The translations under genes and the position numbers were made by a program. A stretch of 64,000 nt of DNA from the NCBI GenBank assembly GCA_017525605.1, contig JAFXSM010000018.1, forward strand, positions 1 through 64,000, in the 5' to 3' direction. This document shows positions 35,161 through 43,279 of this stretch, piece by piece. The notes below the pieces were generated by a model. The model made no database searches. It was not told the DNA's origin and saw only the letters and a program-made list of their open reading frames with translations. Source of the stretch: Treponema sp. GTDB lineage: Bacteria; Spirochaetota; Spirochaetia; Treponematales; Treponemataceae. Position 1 is the stretch's first letter; each line of letters starts with the position of its first letter.

Positions 35161-36009
35161 ATGAAGAAGTACATTCTTTTTCTTCTTTTTATGGTATTTG
35201 CTTTGGTCGCTACGTTTGCTGAAACAAAAGTTTCAGTTACTCAAAGCATTCGTTATGGAAATGGTGCATTTGCTGTTATAGATTCTCCTCAGATTTCTCT
35301 TAATAAAGCCCTAAAAGAAGGTGGAAAAGTCTTTTTTAGATATGATTTTGAAATAATGAGTAAAGGAATTTTAGACAGCGATACTGTTTATATTTTTTTG
35401 AAATTTCCTTGGACGGAACAGTATCACGTATATAACTGGACAGGATTCTTAAAAATACTAACTCTCTCAGGTGCAAATGAAGCATCTCAAGAACTTTTGA
35501 AAGTATACAAAAATAATTGGGATCAATACAAATATAAAAATTATGAGGAATATAATACTCTTAAAAAGTCTATAGGAAACCGACCTGAACAATATTTCTG
35601 GAATATAGCTCATTTTATTTTTAATAAAAAAAATAAAACATATAGCTATGAATACGAAGAGACTTTTTTAGGACTTCCTTTAATATTAAATAATAAAAAA
35701 GGAAGCAAAGCTCATATTGAGTTTTATTTAGATTTAAAAAATATTTTAGATTTTTATGAAGAAGTTAAAAAAGAAAATAAAGAACTGTTTACTAATTGGA
35801 TCACGGACAACTGTTTATCTGAAATAAAAATTGATATTACCTTTCATAATCAATATGAGACTGACATTTATTATGATATTCCTAAAAAAGAATATGTAGA
35901 TAAGGATGGACGATATCAGTCTTTTTATATTTGCTTTAGTGATATTTATACTTGGAAAAATGAAAGCTCTGCTTCTAATCGCTCTTTTACGATTTTGGTG
36001 AGTGAATGA
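35161..36009 (+). CDS. Secreted protein of unknown function
   Basis: The signal peptide MKKYILFLLFMVFALVATFA is followed by a 262-residue mature domain rich in Tyr, Lys and Asn (FRYDFEIMSKGILDSDTVYI, IFLKFPWTEQYHVYNWTGFL). It looks like a beta-rich periplasmic protein; I recognise no family. AAGGAG lies 9 bases before the start. Its stop overlaps the next gene by 4 bases (ATGA), so it is coupled to the repeat-containing protein. Position in the operon makes a partner or chaperone role for that protein possible. Confidence 0.75.
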   Translation: MKKYILFLLFMVFALVATFAETKVSVTQSIRYGNGAFAVIDSPQISLNKALKEGGKVFFRYDFEIMSKGILDSDTVYIFLKFPWTEQYHVYNWTGFLKILTLSGANEASQELLKVYKNNWDQYKYKNYEEYNTLKKSIGNRPEQYFWNIAHFIFNKKNKTYSYEYEETFLGLPLILNNKKGSKAHIEFYLDLKNILDFYEEVKKENKELFTNWITDNCLSEIKIDITFHNQYETDIYYDIPKKEYVDKDGRYQSFYICFSDIYTWKNESSASNRSFTILVSE

Positions 36010-37745
36010 AAAAGTTTTTTCTGATTTTCTTTGCATTTCTGTTTTATCCTCTTTTCGCAGAATCCTTTGTTAACGGGGAATCATTTACAAACGGAGAACC
36101 GTTCACAGGCGGTAGCTCCTTTGTAGAAGGAAATTCTTTTGTAGGCGGTGACTCTTTTACAGACGGGGAATCCTTTACAGACGGCGAGTCTTTTACAAAT
36201 GGCAACGGGCAGAAAATCGGCGTATATGAAAGCGTTGTAGAGAGTGTTCAATCTAATATTTATGCCAACACAACAGAGTCAATTTATGAAGATGTCTATG
36301 ATGACATATATGTCAACAACTACGGCAAATACCTAAAACTTGTAACTGCAAAAGGCGTAAATGCACAAGCAAACTTCGTAAAATATTTCTCTGATTGGCA
36401 ATGGTCTGGACAAGAACAGGATTTTTTCTCTTATGCAGAAAGCCGTGCTGAACAAGAAAAGCAGCTTGAACTATGTTACAACAAAGCTATTGCAAAGTTT
36501 GGCATAGGCACTGCGATTGTCGCAACAACTTGGATTGTGTCTTTTGTTGTGCCAGGCGGACAAATTTTCACGCTCTCAATGATTGGCGTTGCCAAAGCTA
36601 CTACAGCAGGAGCTCTAAGCGGTGCTGCGATTGGTGCAGTGTCGTCGGCGGGATTTGCGTATTTACAAGGCAAAAGAGGCGATGATTTGCTTTTCGAGAC
36701 AATCAACGGAGCTGCTGACGGATATCTTGTTGGGGCTGTAACGGGGCTTGTTTCTGGTGGTACAAAAGCTTATAAGCTGGTGAAGGAAGCAAAGAAAATA
36801 GATAACGCATATATGATTTTCGCAGACAATGTGTATGACGCTTCTGGAAAATTGTTATTGAATACTAAAAATATCGGCAAACAGGGAATCAACGAGCTTG
36901 CAAAGATTTTGGAATCTCAAGGTTACGACGCTTTAAAAGCTTTGACAGAAGTCGCAAACAAGAATCCAAAAAAACTTTCTGCGGCGATTGAGTGGATAAG
37001 CTCAAAAGGAAAAAATGGAACTTATGATGTCTTAAAATGGGGCGGAAATGTTCCGAGCTGGGTTACAAAAGAGACAATTGAATTTGTAAAAAAATCAGCC
37101 GCAAGTTCCCTAAAGGCTACCGCTGAATCACTTTCAAAATTGCCTTCGATAAAATTACCTGTGAAAGAATTGGACTTAATCCGAAAAAATCCTGCAAGCC
37201 TGCATGAAATCGTCAGAAAATACACAGGAAAATCTTTTAAGGACGGCTATTTGGAATTTTTCGCTCGACTTTCTAGACAAAATCCAAGACAGCTGGAAGA
37301 AATATGGAATTATTCGAAAGCTGTTCGTGACTTTATAAAAAATAAAGGTATTAGGGCTGGCGGTGTTCACGAATGGCTCATGTGCGAGAATTTCTGCGAA
37401 TTTTTGACTGACCCAAAATGGCGCAGAGACGGAGCATACCTTTGCGAATTGCTTTCAAATTTAACGCAATCGACAGATTCCGTTGTAATGAAAAATGTGA
37501 CAATAACGCTGAAAGACGGTACAAAGGAATTTTACCCGATATGGAATCATTTGTTGGAATCTCAAATGACATTAGCTAAAGCTTCAAATCCTCGTTCTGT
37601 AATTCACAATCTGATAAGAGACGTTGTGAAAAATTCAAACAGTACGGAAGAATTGATTGTCAACTTGGACAAAATGGTAAAAACAAACTTCACCGCCGAA
37701 ACTTACTCTGCGTTCTCAAAATCATTGTCAAACTGCCTGAGATAA
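36006..37745 (+). CDS. Secreted protein with SFxxG hexapeptide repeats and a polymorphic-toxin-like layout
   Basis: After the signal peptide (MKKFFLIFFAFLFYPLFA) come eight SFxxGE-type hexapeptides (residues 19-66). A helical part follows, then a Gly/Ala-rich hydrophobic stretch near residues 160-240 (GTAIVATTWIVSFVVPGGQI, AGALSGAAIGAVSSAGFAYL, ADGYLVGAVTGLVSGGTKAY). Such stretches occur in pretoxin regions of polymorphic toxins. The C-terminal half is helical with GIRAGGVHEWLMCENFCEFL, whose HEWLM block also occurs in C-terminal toxin-type modules. No export apparatus or immunity gene is obvious. The toxin idea is inference; the repeats and layout are direct. AT-rich, last gene of its operon. 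Confidence 0.65.
   Translation: MKKFFLIFFAFLFYPLFAESFVNGESFTNGEPFTGGSSFVEGNSFVGGDSFTDGESFTDGESFTNGNGQKIGVYESVVESVQSNIYANTTESIYEDVYDDIYVNNYGKYLKLVTAKGVNAQANFVKYFSDWQWSGQEQDFFSYAESRAEQEKQLELCYNKAIAKFGIGTAIVATTWIVSFVVPGGQIFTLSMIGVAKATTAGALSGAAIGAVSSAGFAYLQGKRGDDLLFETINGAADGYLVGAVTGLVSGGTKAYKLVKEAKKIDNAYMIFADNVYDASGKLLLNTKNIGKQGINELAKILESQGYDALKALTEVANKNPKKLSAAIEWISSKGKNGTYDVLKWGGNVPSWVTKETIEFVKKSAASSLKATAESLSKLPSIKLPVKELDLIRKNPASLHEIVRKYTGKSFKDGYLEFFARLSRQNPRQLEEIWNYSKAVRDFIKNKGIRAGGVHEWLMCENFCEFLTDPKWRRDGAYLCELLSNLTQSTDSVVMKNVTITLKDGTKEFYPIWNHLLESQMTLAKASNPRSVIHNLIRDVVKNSNSTEELIVNLDKMVKTNFTAETYSAFSKSLSNCLR
36060..36203 (+). repeat. Eight 18-bp coding repeats (SFxxG hexapeptides)
   Basis: ESFVNG, ESFTNG, EPFTGG, SSFVEG, NSFVGG, DSFTDG, ESFTDG, ESFTNG directly after the signal peptide. 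Codons differ between copies, so the repeat is maintained at protein level. Confidence 0.9.
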
Positions 37746-37808
37746 AATTTCCAAAAATCCCGTTTTTTTTGCACGAAACGAAGGAATTTGCTTGGCTTAC
37801 GAAATAAA

Positions 37809-37847
37809 CATGGGATAATCTGCAAATGCACTTTGGATTATCCCATG
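37809..37847 (+). terminator. Terminator-like hairpin after the island operon
   Basis: A 12-bp perfect stem (CATGGGATAATC/GATTATCCCATG) with a 15-base loop is followed by TTTTACAG. The T run is short. Confidence 0.6.
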
Positions 37848-37864
37848 TTTTACAGAGAGAAGTT

Positions 37865-38233
37865 ATGGATTTTCCGAAGCGCAACTTCTATTCTTCCCCT
37901 CTGCACTGTATAATTTACTTTAAAGTAAATTACTTTGGAGTAAATTGGATTACATCGGACTTCGGAAAAGCAATTATAAAAGACATCGATAAATCAGAAG
38001 TGTTTTCTGCCCATGTTGTAGAAAGTCCGTATTTGGGAGCAATTACTCCAACAGAACTTTCTGGCGGCGTAAAAACTCTGCTCCTTATGGTAAAGGATTA
38101 TACTGATTCAAATCCAGAAAAAAAGCTTTTTGTAATTGCAGACGGAGCCGCCTTTGGTTCAGAAATGAACAGGTTTATGGAAATCTACAAGAGCGTAAAA
38201 AATCCCGCAGTGGTTGCGGGATTGCGTGTTTGA
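37865..38233 (+). pseudogene. Remnant with a DUF4869-like core, 3' end truncated at a terminator
   Basis: The frame encodes NWITSDFGKAIIKDIDKSEV, VVESPYLGAITPTELSGGVK and TLLLM, which fits the DUF4869 pattern (W..D.F.K..I.D.DKSEV ... SP.LG.I.P..LSGGVKTL.L). The usual N-terminal YFG... strand and the C-terminal Cys/Asp block are absent. Instead it continues into LFVIADGAAFGSEMNRFMEI and ends NPAVVAGLRV. The last codons are formed by the regulator's terminator hairpin, so the true 3' end was lost. Probably a rearranged fragment at the island edge. Confidence 0.45.
38201..38223 (-). terminator. Terminator of the regulator gene
   Basis: Nine-bp stem AATCCCGCA/TGCGGGATT with loop GTGGT; on the minus strand it is followed by TTTTTTA. 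Confidence 0.8.
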
Positions 38234-38235
38234 AA

Positions 38236-39210
38236 TCAATAATACGCTCTGAGGATGATTCCCTGATCGTGGTCGCCGAAGCCCCTGCCGAATATGTTCA
38301 TTCCGCCCATGTGCTCCGCGTTTTCTTTTACGCCGAGGCGCACCCGGATTGAATGGTGCTCGTTTATCTTGAGGTCGTCGAGCTTTACGTCCGAGATTTT
38401 TTCGCCGTCAACGAAGCTTCCTTCGTCCGTCACGGAAAAATGTTTCAGAAGTCCGTACTGGCTGCCTTCAAGCTTCCACCATTTCGGTGTGAACTGTCCG
38501 CGCCTGTCCCCGAAGTCTCCGGGGCTTGTCCACGTCCCGATTTCGGTTCTGTTTATCCAGATTGTTATGTCGCTCGGCCACTCTGCGTTCGTTCCCGGTG
38601 TCTCCGACGAAAGTTCCGCGCTGACTTCGAGCTTCGTCAGCTTCCGCTCGTCGTACATCGTGTTGTTCGGGAATTTGTACTCGACGTAGCCGTTGTTGCA
38701 CCACAAAAGCCCTGCCTTCATTCTGTCCGGGTTCAGGAACGAGCCAGGAACGTCGAGCTGCCCGATGATTTTTTCGCTTGAGCAAAGCCCGCACGGAGCC
38801 GTAACGCGCGAGTCCGTGTAGATTCCGAGCGGCATCTCGATTTCCACGCAGTTCTCGGTCTCGGCTTCCTCTTCCGGGAATTTTATCAGAAGCCCGTTCT
38901 GGAATGCCGGGTAACAGAGCTTCTGCGTGCCTTTCCTTGCCTTGATGCTGTTTGTTTCTATCAGCCCGGAATTTTCAAGAATGGAGATGTGCGTTGCGAC
39001 AGTCGATTGCGGGAGTTCGAGCTTTTCCGCAATCTCGTTGATGTTCAGCGCCTGTTTTTTGAGTAGCGCGAGGATTTCTAGCCTTGGTTCGGAAGCAAGT
39101 GCCTTGAGCTTCTCGATGTCCTTGAACGGATTTATCACGATGATTGAATCTTTTTCTTCGATTGCCTCGATTGATTCAGTTGTTGATTCTATTTGTTCTT
39201 TTTCTTCCAT
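38236..39210 (-). CDS. ArsR-like winged-helix regulator with a C-terminal sensing domain; probable regulator of the arabinan regulon
   Basis: Residues 30-100 form a winged helix: IEKLKALASEPRLEILALLK, KQALNINEIAEKLELPQSTV and ATHISILENSGLIETNSIKA. The remaining 220 residues are beta-rich (GQLDVPGSFLNPDRMKAGLL, DITIWINRTEIGTWTSPGDF, GGMNIFGRGFGDHDQGIILR) and resemble a jelly-roll sugar-binding fold; this is inference. It is the only regulator inside the arabinan locus. Its own promoter carries the perfect ATATCAA-N6-TTGATAT inverted repeat that recurs before the other locus genes. Autoregulation and arabinose or arabino-oligosaccharide sensing are therefore likely. Confidence 0.78.
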   Translation of the reverse strand: MEEKEQIESTTESIEAIEEKDSIIVINPFKDIEKLKALASEPRLEILALLKKQALNINEIAEKLELPQSTVATHISILENSGLIETNSIKARKGTQKLCYPAFQNGLLIKFPEEEAETENCVEIEMPLGIYTDSRVTAPCGLCSSEKIIGQLDVPGSFLNPDRMKAGLLWCNNGYVEYKFPNNTMYDERKLTKLEVSAELSSETPGTNAEWPSDITIWINRTEIGTWTSPGDFGDRRGQFTPKWWKLEGSQYGLLKHFSVTDEGSFVDGEKISDVKLDDLKINEHHSIRVRLGVKENAEHMGGMNIFGRGFGDHDQGIILRAYY

Positions 39211-39230
39211 AAATTAAAATTCTCTTATAT

Positions 39231-39267
39231 TTGATATAATTTAGAGAATATCAACTTTTCTTGATAT
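39231..39267. promoter_or_regulatory. Operator upstream of the regulator gene
   Basis: ATATCAA (39248-39254), six bases, TTGATAT (39261-39267) is a perfect inverted repeat. A further TTGATAT lies at 39231-39237, 20 bases before the regulator start. Confidence 0.68.
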
Positions 39268-39306
39268 AGTAAACAGAAAAATGACAACGTTTTCGTTATT
39301 GCAATA

Positions 39307-39345
39307 TGCGCTGGCAGTAACAGTTGTGTCTGTACTGCCAGCGCA
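39307..39345. repeat. 13-bp perfect inverted repeat
   Basis: TGCGCTGGCAGTA/TACTGCCAGCGCA with a 13-base loop, between the secreted GH51 terminator and the regulator promoter. There is no T run, so its role as a terminator is doubtful. Confidence 0.6.
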
Positions 39346-39362
39346 AATGCAAGTTCAATAGG

Positions 39363-39392
39363 CCTGTTTGGAAACTTCATTCTCCGAACAGG
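39363..39392 (-). terminator. Terminator of the secreted GH51 gene
   Basis: CCTGTTTGG/CCGAACAGG, nine pairs with one G-T, 10 bases after the stop; same core as the terminators at 7733 and 10066. Confidence 0.6.
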
Positions 39393-39401
39393 ATTGATTT
39401 T

Positions 39402-41936
39402 CTATTTCGCGTCTATTTCGAGAATCGAGAGCGAGAACGGCTTTGCAGGGTATGTGAAGCTCTCCGAAACTCCCGAGAATGTCTCCTCGGTCGGGGCAAC
39501 CTGCTTCGGTGTCCTGAAGCTGTTCTCGTCGTCCGCGCCGCCTGTAATCAGAGTGACTTTCGCGGTCGGTGAGAGCGAAGGCGCGTTCTTGAGGTTTATG
39601 CTGACGTTCTCTGCTTTGTCGGTGACGTTCACGATTTTGATTATGACCTTGCCGTTTTCTGTGCGTCCGACGTGGGCGTAAATCGGGTCGAAATTCTGGA
39701 TGTCGGTAAAGCTGTGCATGAGTTTTCCGTCGAGGTAGCATTTGTATGTCTCGCCCCTGACTTCAATCTTGATTTTGTACCATTTGCCGTTCGCAAGGTT
39801 CATCGGTTTCGAGTCGCCGATTATGCTTCTTCCGCCGAGCGTTCCCTTTTCGACGCAGCTCTGGGTGTTTCCCCAGCCGCCCATGTTCCACCAGTAGAGG
39901 TTCTCTCCTTTTACTCCGAAGCTGATGAGGAATCCTTCCGCGCCGCCTGTCTTCTGCGCCTGAAGTTCGAGCGTGTAGTTCTGCATTCCAGCGATGTCCG
40001 TTTCGTTGTCCAGCGCCATGAATGCCGGTGTCGCCATCGATTTCTGCGTGAAAACTCCCTTTGCTGCTTCCCATTCGCCGCGCTGTGTCGCAACGCTGAA
40101 ATCGTTCGTGTCGGTTTTTCCTGCCGACGAATAGATGACTTTGCCCGTGTCGTTGTCTGTGACCTTCACGTCCTTGAACTGCGCGGTTGTCGCCCATGAG
40201 CCGATTCCGACAGTTCCTTCGATTCCCTTCTTCTTCGCGTTCGTCTGAACCGGCTGGGTCACGGAAGTTTTGACTGTCCAGTCGCTTTTGTGCGTCATGA
40301 ACATTTTCTGGACGTAATAGTTCGGAGTTCCGTAGACCTGGCTGTTGTCGAACCAGATTGCGTCGGGCTGCCACTGGACGAATCCGTCGCGCGCAAAGAG
40401 AGGGGCGTAGCTTGCGATTTCGACGATGTCGCCGTTCCGCTCGATGCTCGTCATGTACGCCGCTTCCGTGAGGGAGGCGAAAAGGCTGTTCCTTCTTCCG
40501 TCAACCCAAGACGCGTATTCTCCGATGAAGACTTTCGCCTTGTTTTCGTCGCGCGGATAGAATTTCTCGTCGTCGTAGCGGTTTCCGTTCGTAAGGAACC
40601 ATGTGTACGGATTGTAATAGTGCTCGTCAACGAGGGAAGTGAGGTTGCTCGTCTTCTTGTTTTTCTCCCATGCGCGCACCTGCTTCCATGCGTTGTTGAA
40701 GTTGATGTCGTTGTATGTGAATCCTGACGAGATGATTGTCTTGATGCTCGGGTACTTCTTTTTGATTGCGGATGCGATGAATTTGAATCTTTCAAGATAA
40801 TCTCCGCCGCAGTCCTCGTTTCCGATTCCGATGTAGTTGAGCTTGAACGGCTCCGGATGTCCGGCTTCCGCGCGGAGTTTTCCCCATTTGCTTGTCGCGG
40901 GTCCCGTTGCCCATTCAATCATGTCGAGTGCGTCCTGCGCGTACCATTTGTAGTCGCTTGCCGAAGATTTTTCTCCGTCGTGGCTCATTCCGACGCTGAG
41001 GACAGGTATCGGCTCTGCTCCGATGTCCTCGCAAAGCCTGAAATATTCATAGAATCCGATTCCGTATGACTGCTGGTAAGGAATGTTTCCGCCCCAGAAG
41101 TTTGGAGTTTCCTTGCGCTCTTCCACAGGCCCGATTGTGTTTTTCCACTGGTAGCGGTCGTTCAGGAAATGACCGTGCACGATGCAGCCGCCCGGGAAAC
41201 GGATGAATGCAGGGTGCATGTCTTCGAGCATCTCGGCAAGGTCTTTTCGTAGTCCGTTCGGCTCGTTTTTGTAGATGTCGGCCATGAAAAGCGAGACGAA
41301 ATCAACGTCGATTTTTCCTGCCTGATCTGCGTATATCGCGATTCTTCCGTTGTAGGTGTCCTCCGCGGCGACGAGTTCGAATTCGTACTTTTTCCATTCG
41401 CCTGTGATTCCGCTTATTTTTGCGGATGAAGTTTTCGCGTCTGTGTCGTCAGCCCCGATTGCGACCGTGATGCTCGTGATGCTTCCGTCCGCGCTCCTGA
41501 GCCAGACTGAGCCCGGGTATTTTTTCCCTTTCTCGAAGTACATTCCCTTGTAGCCCTTGTTGTAGAATCCGTCGCCGGGGGCTTTTGCCGTGAATGTTGC
41601 GAATGTTGGGTTGTTCGCGTTCAGCCCGCCTTTCTTCGATGCCTTGAGCCTGCCTTGTGATTTTCCGCCGGATATGTTGATATGGTCTTTCCATGATTCA
41701 GTCGAGCTGTTGTTGCTCGCACCGAATTCGAACGAGCGGTTCTGAACCATCTCTCCGTAGAGTCCTCCGTCCGCGGCGTAGTTGATGTCCTCATAGAAGA
41801 TTCCGAACAGGTTTTTGCTGACCGGAGTCTGCGTGTCTTTGAAGTCCGCTGTCACGGAGGCCTGAGTCTGTGAAAAACCCGGCAAAGTGAGTGCGGCTGC
41901 CAGAATTGAAGATGCCACGATTTTGCTTTTTTTCAT
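39402..41936 (-). CDS. Secreted multidomain GH51 alpha-L-arabinofuranosidase
   Basis: A signal peptide (MKKSKIVASSILAAALTLPG, then FSQTQA) exports this 844-residue enzyme. After an N-terminal CBM4-like beta-sandwich come the GH51 barrel blocks PAFIRFPGGCIVHGHFLNDR, the acid/base Glu in YIGIGNEDCGGDYL and the nucleophile Glu in VFIGEYASWVDGR. A concanavalin-like domain of about 170 residues (GAEGFLISFGVKGENLYWWN, KIEVRGETYKCYLDGKLMHS) is inserted before the last part of the C-terminal sheet. It should debranch arabinan or arabinoxylan in the periplasm or outside. An operator lies upstream. Confidence 0.93.
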   Translation of the reverse strand: MKKSKIVASSILAAALTLPGFSQTQASVTADFKDTQTPVSKNLFGIFYEDINYAADGGLYGEMVQNRSFEFGASNNSSTESWKDHINISGGKSQGRLKASKKGGLNANNPTFATFTAKAPGDGFYNKGYKGMYFEKGKKYPGSVWLRSADGSITSITVAIGADDTDAKTSSAKISGITGEWKKYEFELVAAEDTYNGRIAIYADQAGKIDVDFVSLFMADIYKNEPNGLRKDLAEMLEDMHPAFIRFPGGCIVHGHFLNDRYQWKNTIGPVEERKETPNFWGGNIPYQQSYGIGFYEYFRLCEDIGAEPIPVLSVGMSHDGEKSSASDYKWYAQDALDMIEWATGPATSKWGKLRAEAGHPEPFKLNYIGIGNEDCGGDYLERFKFIASAIKKKYPSIKTIISSGFTYNDINFNNAWKQVRAWEKNKKTSNLTSLVDEHYYNPYTWFLTNGNRYDDEKFYPRDENKAKVFIGEYASWVDGRRNSLFASLTEAAYMTSIERNGDIVEIASYAPLFARDGFVQWQPDAIWFDNSQVYGTPNYYVQKMFMTHKSDWTVKTSVTQPVQTNAKKKGIEGTVGIGSWATTAQFKDVKVTDNDTGKVIYSSAGKTDTNDFSVATQRGEWEAAKGVFTQKSMATPAFMALDNETDIAGMQNYTLELQAQKTGGAEGFLISFGVKGENLYWWNMGGWGNTQSCVEKGTLGGRSIIGDSKPMNLANGKWYKIKIEVRGETYKCYLDGKLMHSFTDIQNFDPIYAHVGRTENGKVIIKIVNVTDKAENVSINLKNAPSLSPTAKVTLITGGADDENSFRTPKQVAPTEETFSGVSESFTYPAKPFSLSILEIDAK

Positions 41937-42074
41937 AAAATCTCCTTTTTTAAAGTTCTTGCTTTAAACTTTTTTGCGCGATTTTGATTTTCAGCTGAAC
42001 CTGAGCGATAAAAACAAAATTTTTTGCTCAGGTTGATTTTATGATGTGGCATAAAATTCTTGATGTCAAGAAAA

Positions 42075-42113
42075 ATATCAATAAAAATAGATATATATCA
42101 GTAAAGTTGATAA
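42075..42113. promoter_or_regulatory. Operator upstream of the secreted GH51 gene
   Basis: ATATCAA (42075-42081) and ATATCAG (42095-42101) are exactly 20 bases apart, followed by TTGATAA (42107-42113). Confidence 0.6.
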
Positions 42114-42118
42114 ATAAA

Positions 42119-43114
42119 CTATTTCGAATTTCTGATTTCTTCTATAGAAAGCCCCGTGATTTCCGAAACTTCCTCTTCCGACATTCCGCGTTCGAGCAGT
42201 TTTTTCGCCGTGGAAAGTTTTTCCGCCTTGATTGCTTCTTCCGCAGTTTGTTCGTTAGTTTGTTCTTTTATTGCATCGTTTGCAGTTCCGCTTGCCGCAT
42301 CTTCATTTTTTATGCGCCGTGCTTCTTCCGCTTTCGGCTTTATCTTTATCGCCGTCGGTGTGATGATTAAGTTTTCGCTCGGAATTTCATCGCCAATCGC
42401 GTAGTCCATGAGGAACTGCATGACGACTCTGTTTTCGAGGGCAGGGAAGAACGAGAGGACTTCTTCCTTGTCCCATTCGCTTGTCCGAACGAATTCCGCA
42501 TATTCTTCCGAAACTGCCTTGTACTCTTTGTTTATGATTTTCTTTCCGTTGCTGTCCGTTCCGAACACGCTCATCACGAGCCTTGCCGCAACGCCCTTGT
42601 CGCGAACTCCGTCCTTCACAATCACTTTCTGGAAGCGGAAATTGACGTAAATCGCGCTTTTTGCTCCTGTTTCGCTGCACATCAGCCTGTCCATCTTTCC
42701 GTTCGAAGATGTGAACGCCGAATATCCCTCCGCAGGGACTGATTTTTTTAGGTAGTCGAGGAACGTTTTTCCCGCCTTTTTGTATGCAGGAGAATCTTTC
42801 ATCGTTTTCGGGTCTATCACTTCGAGGGAGAAGTCCGCCATTTTTTCTGAGAGTATCGCGGAAGCTTCGTCAATCCGCTTTTGCACGGTCGTGACTTCCG
42901 GGTTTTCTTTGTTGATCAGCCTGTTCACGGCACCGCTCAATATCCCGTCGTCAACGCTCTCTTTTCCGGTGCGCTCGTCGTACCAAGGCACGGACGGATT
43001 CGAGTAAACTGTTATAATTGCGACAGGACTATAGCTCCTCAAATCTTTCGGAACTGATTTGCAGGAGTAGAAAAAAGGAATTGCAAGCAATAAGAATGTG
43101 AGAATTTTTTTCAT
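42119..43114 (-). CDS. Lipoprotein ending in an Rpn-type helical tail
   Basis: The signal MKKILTFLLLAIPFFYSC is a lipoprotein type. The 250-residue body (VAIITVYSNPSVPWYDERTG, FSLEVIDPKTMKDSPAYKKA, GVAARLVMSVFGTDSNGKKI) resembles uncharacterised treponemal lipoproteins. A charged linker then leads to KLLERGMSEEEVSEITGLSI EEI, which is the short helical tail otherwise found at the C-terminus of Rpn/PDDEXK_2 nucleases, such as the one ending at 21047. Finding it on an exported lipoprotein is unusual. The function is unknown. It sits between two arabinan genes but is not obviously part of the pathway. Confidence 0.75.
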   Translation of the reverse strand: MKKILTFLLLAIPFFYSCKSVPKDLRSYSPVAIITVYSNPSVPWYDERTGKESVDDGILSGAVNRLINKENPEVTTVQKRIDEASAILSEKMADFSLEVIDPKTMKDSPAYKKAGKTFLDYLKKSVPAEGYSAFTSSNGKMDRLMCSETGAKSAIYVNFRFQKVIVKDGVRDKGVAARLVMSVFGTDSNGKKIINKEYKAVSEEYAEFVRTSEWDKEEVLSFFPALENRVVMQFLMDYAIGDEIPSENLIITPTAIKIKPKAEEARRIKNEDAASGTANDAIKEQTNEQTAEEAIKAEKLSTAKKLLERGMSEEEVSEITGLSIEEIRNSK

Positions 43115-43153
43115 ACGTAGAATATAACACTTGAATTTGCATTTGTAACGAAA

Positions 43154-43235
43154 AAATCAATATATATCAAAATTTTCTTTCATTGCAGAATTTGCTGTGT
43201 TATACTACATATCAATAAAAATAAAAACATATCAA
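43154..43235. promoter_or_regulatory. Operator cluster upstream of the secreted GH43 gene
   Basis: AAATCAA (43154-43160) and ATATCAA (43164-43170) are 10 bases apart; ATATCAA copies at 43209-43215 and 43229-43235 are 20 bases apart, just before the GH43 ribosome-binding site. Confidence 0.6.
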
Positions 43236-43279
43236 CTTTTTTAGTTTTATATAAAATTTATATGAAAAAAGGAGAATCC

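Noticed and set aside
37826-37864. ATG at 37826 as start of the DUF4869-like frame
   Set aside because: It falls in the loop of a 12-bp hairpin with no ribosome-binding site; 37865 is a better start if the frame is translated at all.
39307-39345. 13-bp hairpin as the terminator of the secreted GH51 gene
   Set aside because: It lacks a T run on either strand, and a better terminator lies closer to the stop at 39363-39392.
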